Positions 1 to 10,332 of a stretch of 64,000 nt of DNA are shown one piece after another. The stretch is from Enterococcus sp. 9D6_DIV0238. Its GTDB lineage: Bacteria > Bacillota > Bacilli > Lactobacillales > Enterococcaceae. The position numbers and the translations under genes were made by a program. The stretch is from contig NZ_CP147246.1 in assembly GCF_002174455.2 (NCBI RefSeq), positions 496,001-560,000 of the forward strand, read 5' to 3'. The notes under the pieces were generated by a model. It saw nothing but the letters and a program-made list of their open reading frames with translations, did no database searches and was not told the origin of the DNA. Each line of letters opens with the position of its first letter. The stretch's first letter is position 1.

Positions 1-706
1 TTAAAAAAATCGCAAAACGTTTGTAAACATACTGGTATTTCGCAGGAATAAACGCACCCTTACTTAAAATCAACGCTTCAATAATAAAAATACTTCCTAA
101 GATCCCTGCTCCTCCAACCACATAGGTATACATGTAATTCACACCGCAAGCTAAAATCATAATGATCGCAATCAGCGTCAAAATCGCTGCATTACCAAGA
201 TCGGGCTGGATCGCAACAAGGGCAATCAAAAAACCAACTAAAAGCATTGGTCTGAACACAGCTTTTTTAAACTCTTTGTCGATATACTTCTGTCTTCTAC
301 CTAAAATGTAAGCTAAATACCAAATGATCATGATTTTCAAGTATTCAGCAGGCTGCATAGAAAATCCGCCTAAATATAGCCAACCGGATGCACCATTGAT
401 CGTTTTCCCTAATGGCGTAAACTTAACTGCCAATAGCAAAACAGAAATCACAGTGATGGCTAGCATAATGAAGCCTTTATTTTGAAAAACAGCGGTTTTC
501 ATTTTGTAAATAAAAAACATTGCCACTAAGCTTAAAACCCAAAACTGCAGTTGAGAAACGACCATACTAGTCGGCGGTTCCCCTTTTGTAACTAACAGTG
601 AAGAAGTCGAACTATAGACCATGATCAGGCCTACTGCACTAAGAACCAAATATGGAATCAAAATGCTATAATCTAACAGGTGCCGCTTTTTTATCTTGTT
701 TGGCAA
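1..706 (-). CDS. ftsW: Cell-division lipid II flippase-like SEDS protein FtsW (3' part beyond window)
   Basis: The reading frame starts at a TTG (704-706) with AGGAGG 8 nt upstream and runs off the window edge, giving about 235 of the usual ~390 residues. Visible are a short basic N-terminus, several hydrophobic membrane segments, and SEDS-family stretches such as GASGWL-like NGASGWLYLGGFSMQPAE and QPDLGNA. SEDS proteins polymerise glycan strands at the membrane; FtsW does so at the division septum with a class B PBP. FtsW rather than RodA is preferred because the gene directly follows ylaN with a 3-nt gap, as in Bacillus. The C-terminal half cannot be inspected. Confidence 0.85.
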   Translation of the reverse strand, partial: MPNKIKKRHLLDYSILIPYLVLSAVGLIMVYSSTSSLLVTKGEPPTSMVVSQLQFWVLSLVAMFFIYKMKTAVFQNKGFIMLAITVISVLLLAVKFTPLGKTINGASGWLYLGGFSMQPAEYLKIMIIWYLAYILGRRQKYIDKEFKKAVFRPMLLVGFLIALVAIQPDLGNAAILTLIAIIMILACGVNYMYTYVVGGAGILGSIFIIEALILSKGAFIPAKYQYVYKRFAIFL

Positions 707-709
707 AGT

Positions 710-1012
710 TTAGACCTCCTTGCCAATCTCTTTTTTTTCTTGTGTTTCCTCATAAACATCACTATATAATTGATTAAGTTCTTTCTCTAAATCACTTAAT
801 AATTGGTGTCCTTGGGTCGAACTCAAAATGCCAAGACGAATCGCATAAGTCACCTGACGAGAAAAACCATACATTTGCGTATCAACGACTTCTTCAAAAG
901 CCTTACATTGGGAAATACATAAACTATTTTTTTGATTACGGATCAGCATCATGATCCTTTGTGCGTCATCATTTAACAGCTGAATCGCGAACTCTTTTGA
1001 AATGGATTCCAT
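710..1012 (-). CDS. ylaN: YlaN family protein (UPF0358 / DUF1507)
   Basis: A 100-residue cytosolic protein whose sequence matches the YlaN/UPF0358 family over its full length. I chose the ATG at 1010-1012 because GGGAGG lies 9 nt upstream; a longer in-frame start at 1030 would bury that site. In Bacillus and Staphylococcus YlaN is linked to iron homeostasis through interaction with Fur, and is encoded next to ftsW, which is the arrangement seen here. The gene probably forms a transcription unit with ftsW, driven by an extended -10 promoter at about 1043. No odd features in the sequence. Confidence 0.9.
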   Translation of the reverse strand: MESISKEFAIQLLNDDAQRIMMLIRNQKNSLCISQCKAFEEVVDTQMYGFSRQVTYAIRLGILSSTQGHQLLSDLEKELNQLYSDVYEETQEKKEIGKEV

Positions 1013-1042
1013 GTGCACTAAACCTCCCATCTTAATTATGTA

Positions 1043-1050
1043 ATTATAGC
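1043..1050 (-). promoter_or_regulatory. Extended -10 promoter of ylaN-ftsW
   Basis: On the minus strand TGCTATAAT lies about 30 nt upstream of the ylaN ATG. A consensus -10 preceded by TGn is seen; no good -35 hexamer is present at 17 bp. Confidence 0.5.
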
Positions 1051-1217
1051 ATAATTTAGCTGATTATTAACAGAAATTTTCTGAAAATCACTTGTTTAAC
1101 TCTTTTTTTAATTTTTAGCAAATTCGAATGGAAAAAATCTCATTTTTCTCTTTGTTTTTCTAAGATCAACAAATCTATCAAGCTTGCTCAAATAATCAAT
1201 GAGTTTCTTCTAGAATT

Positions 1218-1373
1218 TTAGTTCAATCCATAAACGATTACATAATATATTACATAAATCCAGCTTAAAAGCCCATGAAATACTGCCCAAATGATACTAT
1301 GCCAATTCACATAAGAAATGACCATCGCCAAAGCACAGCCAAAAGATATCCCAGCTTTTGCACCATCTTTCAT
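1218..1373 (-). CDS. Small conserved-looking membrane protein, 51 aa
   Basis: An ORF of 51 residues starting at ATG 1371-1373 with an AGGAGG 7 nt upstream, which strongly supports translation. The peptide begins MKDGAKAGISFG and consists of two hydrophobic stretches (about residues 9-21 and 27-49) separated by a YVNWHS turn, so a small two-pass membrane protein is likely. Similar short peptides of the same pattern occur in streptococci and enterococci from memory, but no function is known to me. It lies alone between ylaN and the GNAT gene on the same strand, 27 nt after the latter. Confidence 0.7.
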   Translation of the reverse strand: MKDGAKAGISFGCALAMVISYVNWHSIIWAVFHGLLSWIYVIYYVIVYGLN

Positions 1374-1400
1374 CTTGATTCCTCCTAGTCTATTCATTTA

Positions 1401-1913
1401 TTACGATGGAATAAGAATCTTTCCATCTGATTTTAACCAATCACTTACATCGATTTTTTTGATCAGAAGATATTCCCTTGGAATCTCTGGTTCCGACAAC
1501 AAACCAAATTCACTCGCTTGCTGATAACCATAGCAGTTATCATAAGCAGAATCACCTACCAAAATGATCGCTTTCTCTTTCGCATCTTTAGCCGCTGCCT
1601 CGGCGGTTTCCATAAGTCTGGCTCCCACTCCTTTATTCCTTTGGTCTAATCTCACTGCCAAAGGAGCTAATAGCAGCAATTTGCTTTCCTCTTGTTCATT
1701 TTCGAAATGAATTCTTGTAAGCATGATATGTCCTACGATTTCGTCATTACACTCAGCAACGTATTCAAATTGAGGCAAATAATCCAAACTTTGTCGCAGA
1801 CGTTGTACAAAATGATGTTCATCACCATCTTTAACTTTTGCCGTTTCGAAGGCCACTTTGATGAATCGATCGATCTTATCAACATCTCGTTTTTCCTTCA
1901 AACGAATAAACAT
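1401..1913 (-). CDS. GNAT family N-acetyltransferase (YhbS-like)
   Basis: A 170-residue protein with the GNAT fold. The acetyl-CoA binding motif A is visible as LDQRNKGVGARLME around residues 93-106, preceded by the beta4 strand LLLLAPLAV. The C-terminal part GDSAYDNCYGYQQASEFGL resembles the COG3153 (YhbS) subgroup, predicted acetyltransferases with unknown acceptors. Start ATG has GGAGG 7 nt upstream. It is monocistronic or co-transcribed with the 51-residue peptide. The substrate cannot be told from sequence. Confidence 0.85.
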   Translation of the reverse strand: MFIRLKEKRDVDKIDRFIKVAFETAKVKDGDEHHFVQRLRQSLDYLPQFEYVAECNDEIVGHIMLTRIHFENEQEESKLLLLAPLAVRLDQRNKGVGARLMETAEAAAKDAKEKAIILVGDSAYDNCYGYQQASEFGLLSEPEIPREYLLIKKIDVSDWLKSDGKILIPS

Positions 1914-2031
1914 ATCATCGCCTCCTTCAAATCGTTATGTATTTAAATTCTTTCTACTTATAGTAACAGAATCTATTTTAAGAATCCATCAAAGACACTG
2001 TCCCATTTTATTCATTTAAAAGCTTATACAA

Positions 2032-2080
2032 AGAGATTCTCATAAGTTAGAAGCATTCGCTCTAACTTATGAGAATCTCT
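2032..2080. terminator. Perfect 20-bp inverted repeat, terminator-like
   Basis: AGAGATTCTCATAAGTTAGA (2032-2051) is followed by a 9-nt loop and its exact reverse complement at 2061-2080. The T-tract is weak on either strand (TTTGTATAA on the minus strand), so it may end adhP transcription or be a structured repeat. Confidence 0.55.
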
Positions 2081-2093
2081 AATATAACATGTG

Positions 2094-2205
2094 GATGAAA
2101 CAGAAGCGTCAAGCTTCGGAAACCAAGTCCTTCAATTCTTAGTATCTTTGATACTTAGAAATTGATATGATCGAAGCATAGCGTAGTGCTACTTCTGATT
2201 CCATC
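2094..2205. repeat. Nested imperfect palindromic element
   Basis: About 112 bp that fold on themselves in three nested layers: GATG-AACAGAAG (from 2094) against CTTCTGATTCCATC (to 2205); GCTTCG (2113-2118) against CGAAGC (2172-2177); and an inner hairpin CAATTCTTAGTATC / GATACTTAGAAATTG (2133-2164). No ORF or T-tract explains it. It lies between the adhP stop and the GNAT gene. Confidence 0.5.
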
Positions 2206-2241
2206 ATTTATCGATATTTAAAGAACTTAGTATGTCACTCT

Positions 2242-3261
2242 CTATTTTTTCATGTCAACAACCATTCTACCTTTGATCTTACCTTGCTCCATTTCTTCAA
2301 AGATATCATTCACTTCATGTAAACAACGTGTTTCTACAACAGGAACAACTTTTCCTTCCGCGCCAAATTGGAAAGCTTCTTCTAAGTCTTTACGAGTTCC
2401 AACTAGTGATCCTACGATTTGAATGCCATCTAAGACTGTTTTCACGATTTCTAAATCCATTGTTTCCGGCGGAAGCCCAACTGCAACTACTTTCCCTGCC
2501 GCCCGAACGGAGTTCACAGCTTGATTGAATGCAACTTTGGAAACAGCTGTCACAACTGCTGCATGTGCGCCACCGATTTTAGCTTGGATCCACTCACCAG
2601 CGTCTCCATCTTTTAGCGGATTACACACTAGATCTGCACCCAGCTCTTTTGCAAATTCTAATTTATCATCGTTGATATCGATTGCAATTACTTTAGCATT
2701 AAAGACATTCTTTGCATATTGAATAGCCAGATTTCCTAAACCGCCGATACCATAAATAGCGATCCATTGGCCAGGCTTAACTTCCGACACCTTGATTGCC
2801 TTATAACAAGTAACACCCGCACAAGAAATACTACTTGCTTGAGCAGGATCCAATCCCTCAGGCACTTTTACTGCATAATTCGCTTTAACGATACACTGTT
2901 CTGCCATCGCTCCGTCAACTGAAAAACCTGCATTTTTTACTTGACGGCAAAATGTTTCACGACCGGTTATGCAATACTCACATGTACCACATCCTTCAAA
3001 GAACCATGCAATACTGACACGATCGCCGACTTTTAGATTATCTACATCAGAAGCAACTTCTTTAACGATCCCGATCCCTTCATGTCCTATGACACGTCCT
3101 GGCACTTCGCCAAAATCACCATGAGCAACATGTAAGTCTGTATGGCAGACACCACAATATTCAACATCCACCAAAGCTTCTCCTGCTTCAAGCGGTCTTA
3201 ATTCTACTTCTTTGATTTCTACTTTTCCATTACTTTCCTTTGTTACAACAGCTGCTTTCAC
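2242..3261 (-). CDS. adhP: Zinc-dependent alcohol dehydrogenase AdhP
   Basis: A 339-residue medium-chain dehydrogenase that interconverts alcohols and aldehydes with NAD(H). Catalytic zinc ligands are Cys39 (GVCHTD), His60 (GHEGIG) and Cys147; structural zinc ligands are Cys91, Cys94, Cys97 and Cys105 (CGTCEYC...C). The Rossmann glycine motif GIGGLG is at 171-176. Length and motifs are typical of the AdhP/AdhA ethanol-active class. Translation starts at a GTG with AGGAG 7 nt upstream. It is flanked by terminators and appears monocistronic. Substrate range (ethanol versus other short alcohols) is inferred only from family. Confidence 0.9.
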   Translation of the reverse strand: MKAAVVTKESNGKVEIKEVELRPLEAGEALVDVEYCGVCHTDLHVAHGDFGEVPGRVIGHEGIGIVKEVASDVDNLKVGDRVSIAWFFEGCGTCEYCITGRETFCRQVKNAGFSVDGAMAEQCIVKANYAVKVPEGLDPAQASSISCAGVTCYKAIKVSEVKPGQWIAIYGIGGLGNLAIQYAKNVFNAKVIAIDINDDKLEFAKELGADLVCNPLKDGDAGEWIQAKIGGAHAAVVTAVSKVAFNQAVNSVRAAGKVVAVGLPPETMDLEIVKTVLDGIQIVGSLVGTRKDLEEAFQFGAEGKVVPVVETRCLHEVNDIFEEMEQGKIKGRMVVDMKK

Positions 3262-3300
3262 ACGATCACTCCTACATTTATTATTAATAGTAATATTTAC

Positions 3301-3309
3301 ATTTTACCA
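3301..3309 (-). promoter_or_regulatory. Probable extended -10 of adhP
   Basis: TGGTAAAAT on the minus strand, about 40 nt upstream of the adhP GTG. A TTGACT lies upstream but at 22 bp, too far for a standard -35, so this relies on the TGn extension. Confidence 0.4.
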
Positions 3310-3383
3310 TGTACGAAATCGATTTAAAAGTCAAATGATAAAATTGTTCATCATTTTTGAAATTTTGTTCAAACTACATAATA

Positions 3384-3426
3384 AAAAAGGAAAATGAATC
3401 ATTTTGCACGATTCATTTTCCTTTTT
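3384..3426 (-). terminator. Terminator of pfkA-pyk
   Basis: A 17-bp perfect stem (arms 3384-3400 and 3410-3426, 9-nt loop), A-rich on one flank and T-rich on the other. On the minus strand it follows the pyk stop by 20 nt and ends in a T-tract. Confidence 0.85.
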
Positions 3427-3446
3427 GTAATTGTATACTTTAATTT

Positions 3447-5204
3447 TTAGATTGCTGTTGTTGCACCGCGATATACGATTCCACGACGAGGGTCAACTGT
3501 GATCAATTCACCATTTTCAATAAGGTTTGTTGCATCAGCTGCACCAACAATAACAGGAATATCTTTGGCAATAGCAACTACTGCTGCATGAGAAGTTAAT
3601 CCACCTTCTTCAACCACTAAAGCAATAGCTTTATCGATTGCAGGCATGTAGTCTTTATCTGTTGTTTTCACAACTAATATAGAACCTTCAACAGCGTTCG
3701 CCACTGCTTCTTCAGCAGTATTTGCAACTACTGCTTTAGCAATAACTGAATCTTCGCCGATTCCTTGACCTTGAACTAATTTTGATCCGATCATTTGGAT
3801 CTTCATTAGGTTTGTTGTACCTTTTTCACCGACTGGAACACCTGCAGTGATGATGATTAGATCGCCTTCACTTGCAAAGCCTTCGTCTTGAGAAACGTGT
3901 GTTGCTAAGCTGAACATTTCATCAGTACTTGCTGGTTTTTCTGCAACTGTTGCATAAACGCCCCAAGATAATGATAAACTGCGTGCTTTTTGTTCAGTAA
4001 ATGTGATTGCAACGATGTGTGCTTTCGGACGGTATTTAGAGATCATACGTGCTGTATGTCCTGATTCTGTCGCTGCAACGATCGTTTGGATACCTAAGTT
4101 ACGCGCAGTATGTCCAACAGATTGGCCGATTGCTTCTGTCATATCTGTTTTGCTGTATAGTTTTAATGCAAATGAATCTTGGTTGATCAATGCTTCTTCC
4201 GTACGAACTGCGATGCGAGCCATTGTTTGAACTGCTTCTAAAGGATAATCTCCAGCTGCTGTTTCACCAGAAAGCATTACTGCATCTGTTCCGTCATAAA
4301 TAGCGTTAGCAACGTCGTTTGCTTCTGCACGAGTCGGACGAGGATTGCGTTGCATAGAATCCAACATTTGTGTTGCAGTAATAACTGGTTTACCTAAAGC
4401 ATTACATTTTTTGATCAATTCTTTTTGAACAACAGGAACATCTTCTGTTGGGATTTCTACACCCATATCTCCACGGGCAACCATTAAACCATCAGAAACT
4501 TTTAGGATCTCATCGATGTTGTCGATCCCTTCTTGGTTTTCGATTTTAGGAATGATTTGGATATGTGTTGCATTTTCTTCTTCTAAAATTTTTGTGATTT
4601 CTAGAACGTCTGTTGCACGGCGAACGAAACTTGCAGCGATAAAGTCAACGCCTTGTTCGATACCAAAACGGATATCAGCGGCATCTTTATCAGTGATTCC
4701 TGGAAGATTTACAGAAACACCAGGTACGTTAACACCTTTTTTATTTTTTAGTACGCCTTCGTTTTTAACTAATGTAACGATTTCGTTTGCTGAGCGGTCG
4801 ATATCTGTTACTTCCAAATCGATCAAGCCATCATCTAAAAGAATATGTGAGCCGACGTTTACATCATTGATTAATTCTGGATAAGTAATTGAAAATTTTT
4901 CGTTTGTTCCTAAAACTTCTGTCATAGAAAGACGAATAGTATCACCTGTTTTTAGAGTGATTGCGCCATTTTCCATTTCGTTCGTACGAATCTCAGGACC
5001 TTTTGTGTCAAGTAAGATCGCAACACGTTTGCCAGTGATCTTAGCAGCCTCACGAATGTTTTTGATGCGGTTGCCATGTTCTTCAAAGTCACCATGTGAG
5101 AAGTTCAAACGGCAAACATTCATCCCTGCATTCATTAAGTTTACTAGCATATCAACGGATTCACTAGCTGGTCCGATCGTACATACGATTTTCGTTTTTT
5201 TCAT
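3447..5204 (-). CDS. pyk: Pyruvate kinase
   Basis: A 585-residue enzyme catalysing PEP + ADP to pyruvate + ATP, the last step of glycolysis. N-terminal features are [10 protein letters not shown], the substrate/metal region RLNFSHG (from about residue 32), [10 protein letters not shown] and the active-site segment IPKIENQEG. Beyond the ~470-residue core there is an extra C-terminal PEP-utiliser domain with [12 protein letters not shown] and [10 protein letters not shown], as in Bacillus and enterococcal enzymes. I chose the ATG at 5204, 9 nt after AGGAG, rather than an upstream TTG at 5210. It lies 80 nt downstream of pfkA and is likely co-transcribed. Confidence 0.97.
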   Translation of the reverse strand: MKKTKIVCTIGPASESVDMLVNLMNAGMNVCRLNFSHGDFEEHGNRIKNIREAAKITGKRVAILLDTKGPEIRTNEMENGAITLKTGDTIRLSMTEVLGTNEKFSITYPELINDVNVGSHILLDDGLIDLEVTDIDRSANEIVTLVKNEGVLKNKKGVNVPGVSVNLPGITDKDAADIRFGIEQGVDFIAASFVRRATDVLEITKILEEENATHIQIIPKIENQEGIDNIDEILKVSDGLMVARGDMGVEIPTEDVPVVQKELIKKCNALGKPVITATQMLDSMQRNPRPTRAEANDVANAIYDGTDAVMLSGETAAGDYPLEAVQTMARIAVRTEEALINQDSFALKLYSKTDMTEAIGQSVGHTARNLGIQTIVAATESGHTARMISKYRPKAHIVAITFTEQKARSLSLSWGVYATVAEKPASTDEMFSLATHVSQDEGFASEGDLIIITAGVPVGEKGTTNLMKIQMIGSKLVQGQGIGEDSVIAKAVVANTAEEAVANAVEGSILVVKTTDKDYMPAIDKAIALVVEEGGLTSHAAVVAIAKDIPVIVGAADATNLIENGELITVDPRRGIVYRGATTAI

Positions 5205-5284
5205 TACCAAACGCTCCTATTCCAATTTTGTTTGTACATTATGAAGATTTATCTATTTTCCTCAAGGTTTCTTTAGAATATTGA

Positions 5285-6364
<1,080 letters not shown>

Positions 6365-6418
6365 TTAAGAAGAAAAAATTGAAAAAAGATGAAAACAATT
6401 AGTATTATTTACCGTAAA

Positions 6419-9400
6419 TCATTTGAAAACGACATTTTCAGCTCCTAAAATCTCTATCAGCTGTTCTTTTACCTCAATCGTCTCAGTCAACCAATTTTCT
6501 TCTCCTAGAACCAATTTTTTCCCATCTTTTTCAAAATAAATAATTACAGGTACGTTTCCTTTATTTTGTTTGAGCAGCTGGTTCACATTGAACAAGATGT
6601 CTTTTTGATCTTTTTCCTTTGTTATTTTCAGATAACAGGTTGTTGCACTGATACTTTGTTCGATCTCACTGGCTTTTTCGATCCTATTGACTAGCAGCTG
6701 CAGTTCTTGATTATAGTTACTCTTTTCTACTTTTCCTTCAACAAAATAGACCTGATTCTGCTCCACATTTTGCCTTAACGATCTAAAAACAGTTGGAAAC
6801 AAGGTCAGAGACAATGACCCCGTCAGATCATCCCCTTCAACGAAAGCCATCTGCTCACCCTTTTTCGTCCGAATCACACGAACATCCTTGACATAAATCA
6901 GCAAACGGGCAGCTTGATTTTCTACGACATCACTGATTTGCATTGTTTGTTTAGCAATTCGAGTCTTTTTGAATTCTTCTGTTGGATGTCCTGACAAATA
7001 AACACCTAAATATTGTTCTTCCTGCTCTAATTTTTCTTCAAGTGTATAGTCGGCTACTTCTACTTCTTTCAATTTTAGTGTTTCTTCTAAAAGATTCATG
7101 CTCCCGCCGCTATAAATAATATTTTGAATTTCACTATCTAAGCCGACCGCTAGCTGCCTTCTATTTGGCTGCAGTTCGTCAAAGGCGCCAATTGCGATCA
7201 AAGGTTGAATATTTTCTGCCTTCAGCCACTTACGATCGATACGTAATAAGAACTGATCGAATGATTGAAAGACACCTCGTTCTTTGCGTTCCTGTAAAAT
7301 ATTTTGAATGAAATCTCTTCGTATACCTTTTAGAGAGCTGAAACCAAACATGATCTGATCGTCTTTGGTCAAATAAAAACTATATTGGCTCGTATTGATC
7401 GACGGCTGTAGTATCGTTACTTTATTCTTTCTTGCTTCTCCAATATATTCTTTGATTTTATTGGGATTGTGCCGAACAGAATGCAAGATTGCAGCATAGA
7501 AAGCTCCAGGATAATGAACTTTTAAATAAGCCATTTGAAACCCAATAAAAGAATAAGCAAAGGCATGAGACCGGTTGAACCCATAATTTGCAAAACGTTC
7601 AATATAGTCATAGATCATATTTGCCGTTTTTTCATCGTGTCCTTGATCGATAGCACCATCTACAAAATGTTTTCTTTCTTCATCCAACACATCTTTCTTC
7701 TTTTTACTAACAGCTCGACGTAAAATATCTGCTTGCCCTAAACTAAAACCAGCCATTTGGGAAGCAACTTGAATGATTTGTTCTTGATAAACAATGATTC
7801 CATAGGTATTCTTTAAAATTGGTTCTAAGCTTGCATCAGGATAAGTTAATGGTTCCAACCCTTTCTTTCTGCGAATAAACAGATCAATATTCTGCATGGG
7901 GCCAGGTCGATACAATGCATTGACGGCAGCAATATCTTCAATACTTGTCGGTCCTAATTTTCTTAATACATTTCTAATTCCTGCTGATTCAAATTGAAAA
8001 ACACCACTTGTTTCCCCACGTCTGAAAAGTGCTAATGTTTTTTCATCATCCAAAGGAATTTGATTCAGTACGATCTCTTTTCGATAGACTCGCTTAACTG
8101 TTTTGATCGTATCATCCAGAATGGACAAATTTCTCAATCCAAGAAAATCCATTTTCAACAAACCAATTTTTTCAACATCATTCATCGTAAATTGGGTAAG
8201 CAAAATATCGTTTGTTCCAGATTGTAACGGAACTAATTCAAGTAAATTCAAATCGCTGATGACTACTCCGGCCGCATGAGTCGATACGTGACGCGGAAGT
8301 CCTTCCAATCGTTTAGCTGTATCGAATAACAAGCGGTTCGTTTCAGATGAATTGACCAGCTCAACTAATTTCTTCGATTCTTCATAGGCAGTATTCAATG
8401 TCATTTTCAATGCATTTGGCACTGCACTTGACCAACGGTTCGATTCACTTTGCGAAAGCCCAAAAACTCTGGCAACGTCTCTTAAGACCATTTTTGCTGC
8501 CATTGTACCGAAGGTCGCGATTTGTGCCATGTGATAATGTCCATATTTTTCCCGAACATAAAGCAGTACTTCTTCTCGGCGATTATCTGGAATATCTAAA
8601 TCGATATCGGGCATCGAATGTCTTTCAGGATTTAAAAAACGCTCAAAAAGCAAATCATATTTGATTGGATCAACGTCTGTGATCGACAATACATATGAAA
8701 CAAGTGAGCCAGCAGCCGATCCACGGCCAGCGCCCGTGACAATTTTTCTTTCATGGGCAAATGCCATAACATCCCATACGATCAGGAAATAGTCATCAAA
8801 GCCCATTGTATGAATAATGTCCAGCTCTTTTTCTAAACGTGCTTCATAGACAGAAGAAAATCCTGGTACTCTCTCCGGAAGCTTTTTTAAACACAATTCT
8901 CTTAAAAACACCCCAGCATCTTGTCCATCAGGAATTGGATAATGTGGTAACAATCGTTGATGTAAAGGTATTTCTAAAGAACATGAGGCAGCGATATGTT
9001 CTGCATTTTCAAGAGCAGTTCTACCACTTTTCACCTCAAGCTGTTTTGCCGCATCTTCTTGGTTTCTTAAGAAATATGGACCATCGATCTTTGTTTCTTC
9101 CACATTCAACGACATCTGTTGTCCTTCATCGATATGCGCTAAAACATTTAGAGCAAAGCCGTCTTCACGATGTAAATAGCGTGTCTCTTGTAAAGCGATC
9201 AGCGGTTGTTTTTGATTTGTATAGAATTCGAACAGTTCAGGATCTGATTCTGGATTGCTGGTAAATGATGCTCCTATATAAAAAGAATCATCATCAAATA
9301 ATTGCACTAATTGTGCCAGCGTTTCCGTCCCTTCTTGTTCACCTCTTTTAAAAGCTGCAGTGACTTCACCAGTATCTGAAGGCATCACCGCATACAAATG

Positions 9401-9751
9401 AGATAAATAGTCGCTGACTGATTCTATATAAAAAACTTTTTCGCCTGTCATTTTGGCCGTTGAAATTTGCATTAGATTTTGATATCCTTGAAGATCTTTT
9501 GCATACAAAAGAAGTCTAGCTGCTTGTTCTGCTTTTTGGGGAGTATATTCTAAAGTTAAACCGATGATCGGTTTGATGGATTCTTTTTTACACGCTTCAT
9601 AAAACTCAATGGCTCCGTGCAGCACATTGATGTCTGCGATCCCTAAGGTCTTGTACCCTAGCTTTTTAGCTTGTCGAACAAGTTCCGGGATACGTATGGT
9701 ACTAGAAAGCAAGGAATAAGAAGTAATCGTATTTAACTGTGGAAAGCGCAT
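6419..9751 (-). CDS. dnaE: DNA polymerase III alpha subunit DnaE
   Basis: An 1110-residue replicative polymerase of the DnaE type found alongside PolC in low-GC Gram-positives, where it extends primers on the lagging strand. An N-terminal PHP domain (IADINVLHGAIEF) is followed by the polymerase core with GAGRGSAAGSLVSYVL and the catalytic aspartates in MPDIDLDIPDNRR (about 390). Then come the helix-hairpin-helix region, and a C-terminal OB-fold (around residues 950-1040). Start ATG at 9751 follows AAGGAG by 7 nt; an upstream in-frame ATG at 9769 lacks a site. It sits upstream of pfkA-pyk, an arrangement familiar from E. faecalis. Confidence 0.95.
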   Translation of the reverse strand: MRFPQLNTITSYSLLSSTIRIPELVRQAKKLGYKTLGIADINVLHGAIEFYEACKKESIKPIIGLTLEYTPQKAEQAARLLLYAKDLQGYQNLMQISTAKMTGEKVFYIESVSDYLSHLYAVMPSDTGEVTAAFKRGEQEGTETLAQLVQLFDDDSFYIGASFTSNPESDPELFEFYTNQKQPLIALQETRYLHREDGFALNVLAHIDEGQQMSLNVEETKIDGPYFLRNQEDAAKQLEVKSGRTALENAEHIAASCSLEIPLHQRLLPHYPIPDGQDAGVFLRELCLKKLPERVPGFSSVYEARLEKELDIIHTMGFDDYFLIVWDVMAFAHERKIVTGAGRGSAAGSLVSYVLSITDVDPIKYDLLFERFLNPERHSMPDIDLDIPDNRREEVLLYVREKYGHYHMAQIATFGTMAAKMVLRDVARVFGLSQSESNRWSSAVPNALKMTLNTAYEESKKLVELVNSSETNRLLFDTAKRLEGLPRHVSTHAAGVVISDLNLLELVPLQSGTNDILLTQFTMNDVEKIGLLKMDFLGLRNLSILDDTIKTVKRVYRKEIVLNQIPLDDEKTLALFRRGETSGVFQFESAGIRNVLRKLGPTSIEDIAAVNALYRPGPMQNIDLFIRRKKGLEPLTYPDASLEPILKNTYGIIVYQEQIIQVASQMAGFSLGQADILRRAVSKKKKDVLDEERKHFVDGAIDQGHDEKTANMIYDYIERFANYGFNRSHAFAYSFIGFQMAYLKVHYPGAFYAAILHSVRHNPNKIKEYIGEARKNKVTILQPSINTSQYSFYLTKDDQIMFGFSSLKGIRRDFIQNILQERKERGVFQSFDQFLLRIDRKWLKAENIQPLIAIGAFDELQPNRRQLAVGLDSEIQNIIYSGGSMNLLEETLKLKEVEVADYTLEEKLEQEEQYLGVYLSGHPTEEFKKTRIAKQTMQISDVVENQAARLLIYVKDVRVIRTKKGEQMAFVEGDDLTGSLSLTLFPTVFRSLRQNVEQNQVYFVEGKVEKSNYNQELQLLVNRIEKASEIEQSISATTCYLKITKEKDQKDILFNVNQLLKQNKGNVPVIIYFEKDGKKLVLGEENWLTETIEVKEQLIEILGAENVVFK

Positions 9752-9806
9752 AAGACATCTCCTTTTCATATTGTCATTTTAAATCAACATTGTCACTTTC
9801 AAATTC

Positions 9807-9834
9807 TTTACATTTAGAAAAATTGTGCTAAACT
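9807..9834 (+). promoter_or_regulatory. Promoter of the DUF2929 gene
   Basis: -35 TTTACA (9807-9812), 16-bp spacer ending TGC, -10 TAAACT (9829-9834), 25 nt before the ATG. Confidence 0.65.
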
Positions 9835-9859
9835 AAAAGCTAGAAAAGAGGTGTGAGCC

Positions 9860-10051
9860 ATGCGTTACATTCTTGTATTGTTGTGGTCCTTTATACTAGG
9901 TCAAGTCGTGGGTTATATCGGCGGTGCCTTAACAAACGGAACCTATGATTTCATGTTAACAACTATTATATCATTGATTTGCGGTTTTGTTATTCTGTTG
10001 ATCGGCCAATTTGCACTACCGAAAAAAGAGACGACAAAACAAGTGCAATAA
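9860..10051 (+). CDS. DUF2929 family small membrane protein (YjzD-like)
   Basis: A 63-residue protein with two hydrophobic segments (about 3-25 and 31-52) joined by a short polar loop GGALTNGTYD, and a charged C-terminal tail. The MRYILVLLWSF opening and overall pattern fit DUF2929, typified by Bacillus YjzD. The ATG follows AGAGGTG by 7 nt and has its own promoter, divergent from dnaE. A long hairpin with a T-tract follows. Function unknown; membrane location is the only firm inference. Confidence 0.75.
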   Translation: MRYILVLLWSFILGQVVGYIGGALTNGTYDFMLTTIISLICGFVILLIGQFALPKKETTKQVQ

Positions 10052-10082
10052 ATTATTTTTTATTCTTTTGATATCAATCGAT

Positions 10083-10163
10083 AATAGACGATCGATCCAA
10101 CCAAATAGTAAAGTATACTCTCGATTATACACTGTTTGATTGGCTCTGTCGTCTATTTTTTGT
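10083..10163 (+). terminator. Long-stem terminator after the DUF2929 gene
   Basis: AATAGACGA (10083) pairs with TCGTCTATT (10149-10157), with further imperfect pairing of CCAACCAAATAG and CTGTTTGATTGG inside, followed by TTTTTT. Strand assigned from the T-tract. The remainder of 10164-10332 shows only a weak CAGCC/GGCTG hairpin that could end the MFS gene on the other strand. Confidence 0.7.
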
Positions 10164-10332
10164 ATCCTCATTCTCAATGATCTACTCGCTAACGGAATGG
10201 TTTTTTACTTAATTTTTCGTTGTGATAAAAATAAGCAGCCCAACAATCAGACTACTTAATCAACTATCTAGGCTGTTTTGATTCATCTTTTTTTCATCTA
10301 TGCATTTTTCTTCAAAAACCACTTCTTGATAG

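Noticed and set aside
4516..5244. Plus-strand open frames opposite pyk
   Set aside because: Antisense shadows of a well-defined gene; no ribosome sites or recognisable sequence.
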